Source: Franzmannia pantelleriensis
GTDB taxonomy: Bacteria; Pseudomonadota; Gammaproteobacteria; Pseudomonadales; Halomonadaceae
DNA length: 64,000 nucleotides
Assembly (NCBI RefSeq): GCF_900102875.1
Contig: NZ_FNGH01000004.1
Span: forward strand, 243,666-307,665
Direction of reading: 5' to 3'
The notes beneath the pieces are model-generated. The model was not told where the DNA came from. It made no database searches and saw only the letters and a list, made by a program, of their open reading frames with translations. How positions within the stretch are numbered: position 1 is the first letter of the stretch; each line of letters opens with the position of its first letter. The position numbers were made by a program, and so were the translations under genes. Positions 43,944 to 52,539 of the stretch are shown piece by piece.

Positions 43944-46586
43944 ATGTCAGCCCCCCAGCCGACTTACCTGCATGATTACCAGCCGCCTGCTCACCGTGTC
44001 ACCCACACCGAACTGACGTTTGATCTCTCACCCGGCGCCACACGCGTCAAGGCGCGGTTGCACCTCGAACGTCATCCCGACCGCGAGGATGCCGCCGAGT
44101 CGCCGCTGGTACTCGACGGCGAGCAGCTGTCGCTCAAGGGCATCGCCATCGACGGTCAGCCCCTCGATGCCGACGAGTATCGGGTCAGCGATACGCAACT
44201 GACCGTGCATCGGGTACCCGAACGCTTCCTGCTCGATACCGAGGTCGAGATCGCCCCCGAGGCCAACACCGCGCTGGAGGGGCTCTACCAGTCCAACGGC
44301 ATGTACTGCACCCAGTGCGAAGCCGAGGGTTTTCGGCGCATCACCTTCTATCCTGATCGTCCCGACGTGATGGCGACCTTCTCTACCACCGTGGTCGGCG
44401 ACGCCCAGCGTGAGCCGGTGCTGCTCTCCAACGGCAATCTGGTGGAGCGTGGCGAGCTTCCCAATGGTCGTCACTTCGTGACCTGGGAGGACCCGCACCC
44501 CAAGCCGTGCTACCTGTTTGCGCTGGTGGCGGGGAATCTGCAGAAGGTCGAGGACAGCTTCACGACCATGAGCGGGCGCGAGGTGGCGCTGCAGATCTGG
44601 GTCGAGGAGGAGAACCTCGACAAGACCGACCACGCCATGGCCTCGCTCAAGCGTGCCATGGCCTGGGACGAGCAGACCTACGGCCGCGAGTACGACCTCG
44701 ACCTGTTCATGATCGTCGCAGTCAACGACTTCAACATGGGCGCGATGGAGAACAAGGGCCTCAACATCTTCAACTCGGCGGCGGTGCTGACCCACCCGCA
44801 AACCGCCACCGATGCGGCTTTCCAGCGCGTCGAGGGTATCGTCGCCCACGAGTACTTCCATAACTGGTCGGGCAACCGGGTGACCTGCCGCGACTGGTTT
44901 CAGCTCTCCCTCAAGGAGGGCTTCACGGTGTTCCGCGATCAATGCTTTTCGGCGGACACTAACTCGGCGCCGGTCAAACGCATCGAGGACGTGGCCTTCT
45001 TCCGCACCGCCCAGTTCGCCGAAGATGCCGGGCCCACCGCCCATCCGATCCGCCCCGACCACTACATCGAGATTACCAACTTCTACACCCTGACCATCTA
45101 CGAGAAGGGTGCCGAGGTGGTGCGCATGCTGCGCAACCTGGTGGGCTGGGAGGCGTTCCGCCAGGGCAGCGACCGCTACTTCGAGCGCTTCGATGGCCAG
45201 GCGGTGACCATCGAGGACTTCGTCGACTGCATGGCCGAGGCCTCGGGGCTTGATCTCAGCCAGTTCATGCGCTGGTACTCTCAGGCCGGCACGCCGGAGA
45301 TCGACGCCCACGGCGAGTATGACTACGCAAAGGCCGAGTATCACCTGACCCTGCGCCAGCGCACCCCGGCCACACCTGGCCAGCCCGACAAGCTGCCGCT
45401 GCACATTCCGGTCCGCCTGGGCCTGGTCGGCACCAAGTCAGGCGAGGACCTGCGCATGACCCTGGACGGCGAGGAGCTCGGCCGCGATGCGGTGATCCAC
45501 CTGCGCGAAGAGGAGCAGCACTTCGTCTTCACCGACATCGCCGAGGCCCCGGTGCCATCGCTGCTGCGCGGCTTCTCGGCGCCGGTCAAGCTGCGTTTCC
45601 CCTATGCTCGCGAAGACCTGGCCTTCCTGCTGACCCACGACAGTGACGGCTTCAACCGCTGGGATGCCGGCCAACGCCTGGCGCTGCTGGCATTGGATGA
45701 CCTGATTGCCGCTCACCGTAACGGCGTCGAGAAGGTCATGGACGTGCGCGTGATCGAGGCGTTCCGCGGCCTGCTCAATGCCGAGACCGACGACAAGGCG
45801 GTGCTTGCCGAGATGCTGACGCTGCCCTCCGAGGCGTATATCGCCGAGCAGCAGCCAGTGGTCGATGTCGATGCCATCCACGCAGCGCGCACCTTCGTCA
45901 AGCAGTCGCTGGCGGTTGCGCTGCGCGATGACTTCCTGCGCGTCTATCACGATAATGCCAGCGACGCGGCCTACGCCCCAGAGCCCGAGCAGATCGCCGC
46001 GCGCAGCCTCAAGAACGTGGCACTGTCGTACCTGATGAGCGTTGAGGACGAGGAGGGCATCGAACTGGCCCAGCGCCAGTTCAGCGCCGGCCACAACATG
46101 ACCGACGTGCGCTGCGCCTTGACCTTGCTGACGCACAGCTCGCGGGGCGACCTGGCCGACCCGGCGCTGAGGCTGTTCGGCGAGAAGTGGGCCCACGATC
46201 CGCTGGTGATGGATCAGTGGTTCAGCATCCAGGTAACACGCCCCCAGGCGGACGTGCTCGATCGGCTGACCTACCTCATGGAGCACCCGGCTTTCTCACT
46301 CAAGAACCCCAACCGCGTGCGCGCCCTGATCGGCGCCTTCGCCGGGCAGAATCGCGTCAACTTCCACCGTATCGACGGCGCCGGTTACCGGCTGCTGGCC
46401 GATGTGGTGATCGAGCTGAATCGCCTCAATCCGGAGATCGCCGCGCGCATCATCACGCCACTGACCCGCTGGCAGCGCTTCGACGAGCAGCGCCAGGCAC
46501 TGATGAAGGCCGAACTCGAGCGTATTCGCGCCGAGGAGCTGTCGCCCAATGTCTTCGAAGTGGTAGAGAAGGCGCTGGCCGAGTAG
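43944..46586 (+). CDS. pepN: Aminopeptidase N (M1 family)
   Basis: An 880-residue zinc aminopeptidase, near E. coli PepN (870), that removes N-terminal residues in cytoplasmic protein turnover. The exopeptidase motif GAMEN lies at 266-270, and the zinc site HEYFHNWSGN at about 302-311 has its second Glu ligand in LKEGFTVFRDQ. The family domains DUF3458 Ig-like and C-terminal follow. The ATG at 43944 follows AGGAG at 10 bases; an in-frame ATG 11 codons upstream is less likely. Confidence 0.95.
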   Translation: MSAPQPTYLHDYQPPAHRVTHTELTFDLSPGATRVKARLHLERHPDREDAAESPLVLDGEQLSLKGIAIDGQPLDADEYRVSDTQLTVHRVPERFLLDTEVEIAPEANTALEGLYQSNGMYCTQCEAEGFRRITFYPDRPDVMATFSTTVVGDAQREPVLLSNGNLVERGELPNGRHFVTWEDPHPKPCYLFALVAGNLQKVEDSFTTMSGREVALQIWVEEENLDKTDHAMASLKRAMAWDEQTYGREYDLDLFMIVAVNDFNMGAMENKGLNIFNSAAVLTHPQTATDAAFQRVEGIVAHEYFHNWSGNRVTCRDWFQLSLKEGFTVFRDQCFSADTNSAPVKRIEDVAFFRTAQFAEDAGPTAHPIRPDHYIEITNFYTLTIYEKGAEVVRMLRNLVGWEAFRQGSDRYFERFDGQAVTIEDFVDCMAEASGLDLSQFMRWYSQAGTPEIDAHGEYDYAKAEYHLTLRQRTPATPGQPDKLPLHIPVRLGLVGTKSGEDLRMTLDGEELGRDAVIHLREEEQHFVFTDIAEAPVPSLLRGFSAPVKLRFPYAREDLAFLLTHDSDGFNRWDAGQRLALLALDDLIAAHRNGVEKVMDVRVIEAFRGLLNAETDDKAVLAEMLTLPSEAYIAEQQPVVDVDAIHAARTFVKQSLAVALRDDFLRVYHDNASDAAYAPEPEQIAARSLKNVALSYLMSVEDEEGIELAQRQFSAGHNMTDVRCALTLLTHSSRGDLADPALRLFGEKWAHDPLVMDQWFSIQVTRPQADVLDRLTYLMEHPAFSLKNPNRVRALIGAFAGQNRVNFHRIDGAGYRLLADVVIELNRLNPEIAARIITPLTRWQRFDEQRQALMKAELERIRAEELSPNVFEVVEKALAE

Positions 46587-46610
46587 TCCCAGCGGCTGCC
46601 CGGGCTTTGC

Positions 46611-46901
46611 CTAGCGGCCGATGAGCCAGCTCAGGACCACCAGGCCAAGGAAGGCCCAGATGAGGGTGGCAATCAAGCGCCGGGCGAGCAGCGCGCGCAG
46701 GGCGCAGTAGAGCATCCACACGCCGACGATCAGCAGCAGCAGGCTGAACAGGGTGGGGTTGATGCCCATGGCATCGCTGAGCCCGCCGATGAAGCCCTCG
46801 AGCGAACCTCGCAGGCTGGAGAAGAAGATCACCAGCAGATCGATGATCCAGCGCAGTGTCTCGCCGATCAGGGTGCCTAGCCAGTTGAAGAAGCCTTCCA
46901 T
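46611..46901 (-). CDS. Small membrane protein, unknown function
   Basis: A 96-residue protein with one amphipathic N-terminal stretch and two clear transmembrane helices near the C-terminus (about 49-66 and 75-93). No family is recognised. It is convergent with pepN (24 bases between stops) and divergent from mgtC. The start ATG follows AGGACACCC only weakly. Confidence 0.6.
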   Translation of the reverse strand: MEGFFNWLGTLIGETLRWIIDLLVIFFSSLRGSLEGFIGGLSDAMGINPTLFSLLLLIVGVWMLYCALRALLARRLIATLIWAFLGLVVLSWLIGR

Positions 46902-47010
46902 GGGTGTCCTGCCGCCGCGGATCGAGATGACGAATCTGCGGGCTCATGGCGGCCAGGTCAAGTATTGTGGGGGCTATGCTGATGTAGGGAGCGATCATGG
47001 AGAGGATGCG

Positions 47011-47706
47011 ATGAGCGCAGACCAGCTGTTGATGGTGTTCTACCTGGGGGCGGCCTGGCTGGCGGGTAGCTTGATCGGGCTGGAGCGCAGCTATCACGGG
47101 CGCCCGGCGGGCTTTCGCACCCATGCGTTGGTATGCCTGGCCTCAGCGCTGCTGATGATGGTCACGACGCATCAGGGCCAGTGGTTCGGTGCCTCGGTGC
47201 CGGCCAGCGCGGTCACCACCGACCCTACGCGCATGGCTCAGGGCATCATGACCGGAATCGGCTTTCTCGGCGCCGGCGTGATCTTCAAGGAAGGGCTGAC
47301 GGTGCGCGGCCTGACCACCGCTGCGTCGATCTGGATGACGGCCGCGCTGGGCATTCTCTACGGCATTGGTTTTCTGTTCCCGGCGATCCTGGTCACTATC
47401 GTGACGCTGGTCACGCTGTCGCTGTTTCGCTGGATGGAGTCGCGTATGCCGAGCCAGCACTTCGCCGATCACATGCTCTCGTTCGCGGTCGACAGCGCCC
47501 TGGACGAAGCCAGCATGCGTGAACTGATCCACGCCCAGGGCTTTCGCATCAAGTCATTGAGCTATCGCCTGGTGCAGCGCGGCACGGTGTATGAGTATCA
47601 CATGACCCTGCAGACCCTCGATCGGCTCAATTTCGGCCGCCTGGCCGAGGCGCTACGCGGTCGCGATGGGGTACTGGAGTTTCGTCTCGCCCCGCTGGCA
47701 GAGTAA
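47011..47706 (+). CDS. MgtC/SapB family membrane protein
   Basis: A 231-residue protein. Its N-terminal membrane domain (about 1-150) is the MgtC fold, with LIGLERSYHGRPAGFRTHALV, GIMTGIGFLGAGVIFKEG and VRGLTTAASIWMTAALG. A cytoplasmic C-terminal ACT-like domain (about 155-231) follows. MgtC proteins support growth in low Mg2+ and modulate F1Fo ATPase and phosphate uptake in Salmonella. The role in this organism is unknown. The ATG at 47011 follows GGAGAGG. Confidence 0.88.
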   Translation: MSADQLLMVFYLGAAWLAGSLIGLERSYHGRPAGFRTHALVCLASALLMMVTTHQGQWFGASVPASAVTTDPTRMAQGIMTGIGFLGAGVIFKEGLTVRGLTTAASIWMTAALGILYGIGFLFPAILVTIVTLVTLSLFRWMESRMPSQHFADHMLSFAVDSALDEASMRELIHAQGFRIKSLSYRLVQRGTVYEYHMTLQTLDRLNFGRLAEALRGRDGVLEFRLAPLAE

Positions 47707-47766
47707 GCTCGATGGCTGCCCCTGATGACTTTCACGGCGCATTGCGCCCCTGACCAGAGACCGGCT

Positions 47767-48363
47767 ATGTCGATGACCAGCATTGTTCTACTCGTGATTG
47801 CCGTGGCGCTGATTTTCTACGGCGTCAGCATCTACAACCGCCTGGTGGCGCTGCGTAATCGCTACCAGAATGCCTTCGCCCAGATCGAAGTGCAGCTCAA
47901 GCGCCGCTACGACCTGATCCCTAATCTGGTTGAGACTGCCAAGGCGTATATGTCGCATGAGCGTGACACCCTGGAAGCGGTGGTCCAGGCGCGCCAGGGT
48001 GCCATGGCCGGCCTGGCGTCGGCCGCCGAGAAGCCCGGTGACCCCAAGGCGATGGCCGAGCTGGCCGGCGCCGAAGGCGCGCTTAGCTCGGCCATGGGTC
48101 GGCTCAACGTGGTGATGGAGGCGTACCCCGACCTCAAGGCCTCGGCCAACATGCAGCAGCTCAGCGAGACCCTGACCAGCACAGAGAATCGGGTCGCCTT
48201 CGCTCGCCAGGCCTTCAACGACGCGGTGATGCAGTACAACACCTATCGCCAGCGCTTCCCCACGGTGCTGCTGGCCGGCACCTTCGGCCACGGTCAAGAT
48301 GCCGCGCTGCTCGAGTTCGAGGACAGCGAGGCGATTCAGGAAGCACCCAAGGTTTCGTTTTAA
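47767..48363 (+). CDS. lemA: LemA family protein
   Basis: A 198-residue protein with one N-terminal transmembrane helix (about 4-22) and a long helical domain with the LemA signature YNRLVALRNRYQNAFAQIEV and RYDLIPNLVETAKAYM. LemA proteins are linked to membrane quality control and often paired with M48 proteases. Here the protease gene begins on the base after the TAA. The start at 47767 (or the ATG at 47773) gives the family N-terminus. Confidence 0.93.
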   Translation: MSMTSIVLLVIAVALIFYGVSIYNRLVALRNRYQNAFAQIEVQLKRRYDLIPNLVETAKAYMSHERDTLEAVVQARQGAMAGLASAAEKPGDPKAMAELAGAEGALSSAMGRLNVVMEAYPDLKASANMQQLSETLTSTENRVAFARQAFNDAVMQYNTYRQRFPTVLLAGTFGHGQDAALLEFEDSEAIQEAPKVSF

Positions 48364-50295
48364 ATGGCGGCGCCAAGCTCAATGGACTTCTTTGCCGCCC
48401 AGGACCGTGCCAGGCGCAACACCGGGCGTCTGGTACTGCTGCTGATCATCGCCGTGGTCTCGCTGGTGGCCATGGCAACCTTGGCGGTGGCATTGGTGCT
48501 GGTGATCAGCGAGGGCAGCCAGCAGCAGACCGCCGGCGATCCGCTGGCGCGCGCGCTGGACCCCTATCTGCTGGGCAGCGTAGCGCTTGGCGTGCTGGCG
48601 CTGGTGGTAATGGGCAGCCTGTTCAAGCACCTGCAGCTGCGCGCCGGCGGGCGGGCGGTGGCCGAGGCGATGGGCGGACGGCTACTCAACGGTAATGCCC
48701 GTGATGCCGACGAGCAGCGCATGCTCAACGTGGTCGAGGAGATGGCGATCGCCTCCGGGACACCGGTGCCGGCGGTGTATGTGCTCGAAGAGCCGGGGAT
48801 CAACGCGTTCGCTGCCGGTCATTCGCCCCAAGATGCGGTGGTCGGCATCACCCGCGGCGCCATCGAGCGACTCGACCGCGATGAGCTGCAGGGCGTGGTG
48901 GCCCACGAGTTCAGCCATATCTTCAACGGCGACATGCGCCTCAATCTGCGGCTGGTGGCGCTGCTCCACGGACTGTTGCTGATTGGCTTGATCGGTCATA
49001 TGGTGCTGCGTGGCAGCGCCGTTCGGCGCCTGTCTGGCGGTGGTAATCGCAACAACAATGGCCAGGCCGCGATGCTGGCGCTGGGGGCGGCGCTGATGGT
49101 GGTGGGCTATGTCGGTACCCTGTGCGGTAACCTGATCAAGGCCGCGGTGAGTCGCCAGCGCGAATTTTTGGCCGATGCTTCGGCGGTGCAGTTTACCCGC
49201 GACCCGAACGGGATCGGCGGGGCGTTGAAGAAGATTGGTGCCCATCAGCACGGCTCGCAGCTTGAGGCGAGCAATGCCGCCGAGTTCAGCCACCTCTACT
49301 TCAGTCGTGGCATACGCGCCGCCAGTGGCATGCTGGCGACCCATCCGCCCCTCGACGAGCGCATCCGCCGCGTCGACCCGCAGTGGGACGGCGAATTGCC
49401 CAGCACCGCGGAGCGACGCGATAGCGTCGACGAGACGCCGGCCGACCCGACGCCCGCCGGTGAGTCTCGGGGACGCGATGCCCGGCAGCTGATGGCCATG
49501 GCGCTGGCCACCATCGGCCAGCTGGACCAGGCGCACCTCGACGATGCGCGTCAGCGTCTGGACGCCCTCGACCCGAGACTGACGGAGGCCGCCCATGACC
49601 CCGGCGCGGCGCGGGCGGTGGCCTATGGCGTGCTGATTCATCTCGACCCCGAGACCGCGGCGGCTCAGCGAGCGTTGCTCGACGGCGTGGCCGATCCCGG
49701 CGTGCTGCGCGAGCTGGATGCCCTCGAGTCGCCGCTGGCGGCGCTCCCCTCTGATCAGCGGCTGGTGCTGCTGGAACTGGCCATCCCGCTGCTCAAGCAG
49801 CTCTCCACCGGCCAGTACGCCACCTTCAAGCTGTGTCTCGAGCGCCTGATTTCCGCCGAGGCGGCACCCGGTGCCCTGCAGTGGGCGCTCTACCGGGTAC
49901 TGGTGCAGGGCGTTGAAGGGCGCCATACGCGCCGCCGCGACCGTGGGCTTTCGGCGCTGGCCGAGCCGGCGGCGCTGCTGCTGTCGAGCATGGCCCGCGC
50001 CGGCACCGACGATGCGGAGGAGGCCCGGCGTGCCTTCGCCGCCGGGTTGGCAACGCTGGCCCCGCTGGCACTCGACTATGTGCCCGGGCCGACCGCTTTC
50101 AGTGAGCTGGACCTGAGTCTGGATCGTCTTCAGCGGCTCAACGGCGAGGGACGCCGGCAACTGCTCGCGGCCCTCGCCGAGTGCGTCGAACACGACGGGC
50201 GGGTCAGTCCGCGTGAAGCCGAGCTGTTCCGGGCGCTAGCCGAGGCGCTGGACTGTCCGCTGCCACCGCTTCTGGATGATGACAACGCTGAGTGA
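48364..50295 (+). CDS. M48 family membrane metalloprotease
   Basis: A 643-residue HtpX-like protease. Two N-terminal helices (about 20-45 and 66-88) precede a zinc site HEFSH (181-185) in GVVAHEFSHIFNGD, with a second pair of helices at about 198-216 and 235-255. The third zinc ligand is probably the Glu in REFLADASA. The C-terminal half (about 370-640) is helical and ends in a TerB-like motif, ECVEHDGRVSPREAELFRAL. It is longer than HtpX (293). It probably cleaves misfolded membrane proteins with LemA as partner. Confidence 0.9.
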   Translation: MAAPSSMDFFAAQDRARRNTGRLVLLLIIAVVSLVAMATLAVALVLVISEGSQQQTAGDPLARALDPYLLGSVALGVLALVVMGSLFKHLQLRAGGRAVAEAMGGRLLNGNARDADEQRMLNVVEEMAIASGTPVPAVYVLEEPGINAFAAGHSPQDAVVGITRGAIERLDRDELQGVVAHEFSHIFNGDMRLNLRLVALLHGLLLIGLIGHMVLRGSAVRRLSGGGNRNNNGQAAMLALGAALMVVGYVGTLCGNLIKAAVSRQREFLADASAVQFTRDPNGIGGALKKIGAHQHGSQLEASNAAEFSHLYFSRGIRAASGMLATHPPLDERIRRVDPQWDGELPSTAERRDSVDETPADPTPAGESRGRDARQLMAMALATIGQLDQAHLDDARQRLDALDPRLTEAAHDPGAARAVAYGVLIHLDPETAAAQRALLDGVADPGVLRELDALESPLAALPSDQRLVLLELAIPLLKQLSTGQYATFKLCLERLISAEAAPGALQWALYRVLVQGVEGRHTRRRDRGLSALAEPAALLLSSMARAGTDDAEEARRAFAAGLATLAPLALDYVPGPTAFSELDLSLDRLQRLNGEGRRQLLAALAECVEHDGRVSPREAELFRALAEALDCPLPPLLDDDNAE

Positions 50296-50429
50296 GTGGC
50301 CAGCTCTGTGCTGCTCGGCTAGCTGGCCGGTTGGTGACATGCTATCGACGAATCAGGCTTGTGGCATGAGCACGCCTCTGGTCAAATACTGTCCAACTGT
50401 AACGCCGTGATATCAAAGGAGAGGTAAAC

Positions 50430-50984
50430 ATGAGGCTAAAACCCTGGATACCGGCAGCCATGGCGCTGACGCTGAGCCTGGGACTGACCGCCTGCGGTAA
50501 CGGCGATGAAGACCCGGTGGTGGAGGATGAGCCGGTCGAGGAAACCACCGACGCGGCACCTGCCGGTGACGATGACGTGGCGATGCCGGACACACAAGAC
50601 GATGACGTAGCAATGCCGGATACTCAGGACGATGACGTCTTGAGCGAACCCGATGCCGCGGCACCGGACGATCCTGCCGCTGGTGCTGACGAGGACCCCT
50701 TGGCGGCCGACGAGGATCCGTTCGAGGCCGAGCCGGCTGATGAACTCGATGCCGGTGAAACCCTGGGTGAAGGTCCGGATACACTGGATGAGGGCGCGGC
50801 CCTGCCGGGCGAGACCAGCGACTCCGATATCGATGCCTTCATGGAAGAGACCGAGCGTCGCTTCGAGGAAGCCCAGCGCCAGATCGAGGAGCAGTTTGAA
50901 GAGGTCGAGAGTCAGCAGCCGGGCATGGAAGGTGACGACTTCGAGTTCGATGACGAGATCAGCGAGCCCGATACCCAGAACTGA
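50430..50984 (+). CDS. Acidic lipoprotein, unknown function
   Basis: A 184-residue protein. The lipoprotein signal ends in LGLTAC (C22). The mature part is extremely rich in Asp, Glu, Pro and Ala, with a perfect 10-residue repeat DDDVAMPDTQ twice plus a partial third (bases 50568-50639). A short helical segment at about 130-165 (DAFMEETERRFEEAQRQIEE) is a candidate coiled coil. High acidity is common in halophiles. No family is recognised. Confidence 0.7.
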   Translation: MRLKPWIPAAMALTLSLGLTACGNGDEDPVVEDEPVEETTDAAPAGDDDVAMPDTQDDDVAMPDTQDDDVLSEPDAAAPDDPAAGADEDPLAADEDPFEAEPADELDAGETLGEGPDTLDEGAALPGETSDSDIDAFMEETERRFEEAQRQIEEQFEEVESQQPGMEGDDFEFDDEISEPDTQN

Positions 50985-51020
50985 TCTTGCGGCGCACGTC
51001 ATTGATGGCGTCGGCGTCAC

Positions 51021-51053
51021 AAAAAAGGGCCACCCTTCGGGGTGGCCCTTTTT
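51021..51053. terminator. Strong bidirectional terminator
   Basis: GGGCCACCC-TTCG-GGGTGGCCC forms a perfect 9-bp stem, with AAAAA on one side and TTTTT on the other. It ends both the lipoprotein gene and, on the minus strand, csp. Confidence 0.9.
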
Positions 51054-51129
51054 CATCCTACCACTTGCTTACAGCATGTATGCGAGATGCATAGGCTTGG
51101 GCAACTGGCGGTGATCAAGACCTCAACGT

Positions 51130-51336
51130 TTAGTTGGCGACCTTGATGTTGGCGGCCTGAAGGCCTTTTTTGCCCTGAGTGACCTCGAAGGTCACCTTCT
51201 GGCCGTCCTGCAGGGTCTTGAAGCCTTCAGCCTGGATCTCGGAGAAGTGCGCGAACAGGTCATCGCCGCCGTCGTCCGGAGAGATGAAGCCGTAGCCCTT
51301 GGTGTCGTTGAACCACTTGACAGTGCCAGTTGCCAT
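51130..51336 (-). CDS. Cold-shock protein (CspA family)
   Basis: A 68-residue CSD protein that binds single-stranded nucleic acid. RNP1 is KGYGFI (13-18) and RNP2 is DLFAHF (about 26-31). It is a stand-alone gene with AAGGAA before its ATG and a gap of about 345 bases upstream, which fits the long 5' leader many csp mRNAs have. It shares a terminator with the convergent lipoprotein gene. The paralogue cannot be named from sequence alone. Confidence 0.95.
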   Translation of the reverse strand: MATGTVKWFNDTKGYGFISPDDGGDDLFAHFSEIQAEGFKTLQDGQKVTFEVTQGKKGLQAANIKVAN

Positions 51337-51681
51337 TGTCGATTTCCTTAACTAACTAAATGATGGTGCTGGGCTGTCATGCCTAGCATGAGCGAACCCG
51401 TAGTGCGTAGGTCGAGCGAAGGTGAAAGCGCACTGGGAGTCTCGAAGGAATCGATCAACAACTGACGTCATTCAACTTGCAAACCAACGCAGCGGTTGGT
51501 GCATCGGCGTACGGAGCAGCGTCAATCTGTCGCTGGTGATCCGCTTGCGATGCCCGCCAACCCAACTGTAGATGGAAAAAACCAGAGCGTCCAGAGAATC
51601 TCGGTCCCCTCGGCGGGCTCTCGCCGAGGGCCGAGATGGCGTAGTATGGCGCTCGCCGATGACGCTGCGAGGATCGCCCAC
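51337..51681. other. Divergent intergenic region of csp and the LysE gene
   Basis: About 345 bases. The left part would be the csp 5' leader. A 6-bp hairpin ACCAAC-GCAGCG-GTTGGT lies at 51483-51500. No ORF with a ribosome-binding site is convincing; open frames that extend the LysE gene leftward have no similarity to its family. No promoter is clear enough to call. Confidence 0.4.
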
Positions 51682-52326
51682 ATGCTGCTGGATGCCCAGT
51701 TCTGGCCCTTTCTGATTGCCATTACCCTGCTCACCATGAGCCCCGGGGTGGACACGTTACTGGTGATTCGCAACACCGCTCGGGGCGGGGTGCGTGATGG
51801 GGTGCTGACCAGCCTGGCGATCTGCTGTGGGCTGTTCGTGCACGCTGCGGTGTCGGCCCTGGGGATTTCGCTGATCCTGCTGCAATCGGCCTGGGCGTTC
51901 CACCTGCTCAAGCTGGTAGGGGCTGCCTATCTGATCTGGCTCGGGGTGCAGAGTCTGCTCAATGCGCGTCGCGGCGTGGCGCTGCCGGTCGCCGCCATGG
52001 GCATCGAGCGCTCGCCGGTAACGGCCTGGGTGCCGCTGCGTGAGGGGCTGCTGTCCAATGTGCTCAATCCCAAGACGGTGGTCTTCTACATGGCGTTTCT
52101 GCCGCAGTTCATCGCGCCAAGCGACCCGGCGCTGCTCAAGTCGCTGTGGCTGGCCGGCGTGCACTTCCTGATCGCCAACCTGTGGCAGATCGCCATCGTG
52201 TTGACGGTAGGGCGCGCCGGCCAGTGGCTGGCCAAGCGCTGGGTGTCGCGCTGCCTGGAGGGCGCCACCGGCACGGTGCTGATTGGCTTTGGCGCCAAGC
52301 TGGCGCTGGAGCAGCGGCCGGTCTGA
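51682..52326 (+). CDS. LysE/RhtB family amino-acid exporter
   Basis: A 214-residue, six-helix exporter. The N-terminal FLIAITLLTMSPGVDTLLVIRNTARGG is the family signature, and LLSNVLNPKTVVFYMAFLPQF is the second conserved block. Typical substrates are homoserine, threonine, lysine or leucine; not decided here. The ATG at 51682 follows GAGG at 9 bases and gives family length; longer in-frame starts add 62 unrelated residues. Structured repeat copy 4 follows. Confidence 0.88.
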   Translation: MLLDAQFWPFLIAITLLTMSPGVDTLLVIRNTARGGVRDGVLTSLAICCGLFVHAAVSALGISLILLQSAWAFHLLKLVGAAYLIWLGVQSLLNARRGVALPVAAMGIERSPVTAWVPLREGLLSNVLNPKTVVFYMAFLPQFIAPSDPALLKSLWLAGVHFLIANLWQIAIVLTVGRAGQWLAKRWVSRCLEGATGTVLIGFGAKLALEQRPV

Positions 52327-52358
52327 TACTGCTATGGGCGACGGGCTGCGGCATATCA

Positions 52359-52477
52359 GCGAGGGGCGCCGGGGATAGGCCGTAGAGAGGGTTTCGATGC
52401 CATGGATGGCATCGGGAGCGCCTAGGGATAGCTTGTAGCGCCCTCTCGTAGGCCTATCACCGGATCAGCGCCGAGCA
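52359..52477 (+). repeat. Structured intergenic repeat, copy 4
   Basis: Same element as at 15081, with compensated changes: outer CCGGGGATAGGCC/GGCCTATCACCGG, second stem GAGAGGG/CCCTCTC, hairpin 1 GATGCC/GGCATC around ATGGAT, hairpin 2 CTA-GGGA-TAG. In the terminal pair GGGAC becomes GGGGC while GTCCC becomes GCGCC, so the A-U pair is replaced by G-C, with one mismatch. It lies between convergent lysE-type and slt genes. Confidence 0.9.
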
Positions 52478-52539
52478 TGCGGGCTACGCGCTGATGTTTA
52501 CATCATGTTGCTCGCAGCTCGGGGCTCGCAGCTTTAAGT

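Noticed and set aside
46753..47010. N-terminal extension of MgtC
   Set aside because: It overlaps the divergent small membrane protein gene; the family start and ribosome-binding site are at 47011.
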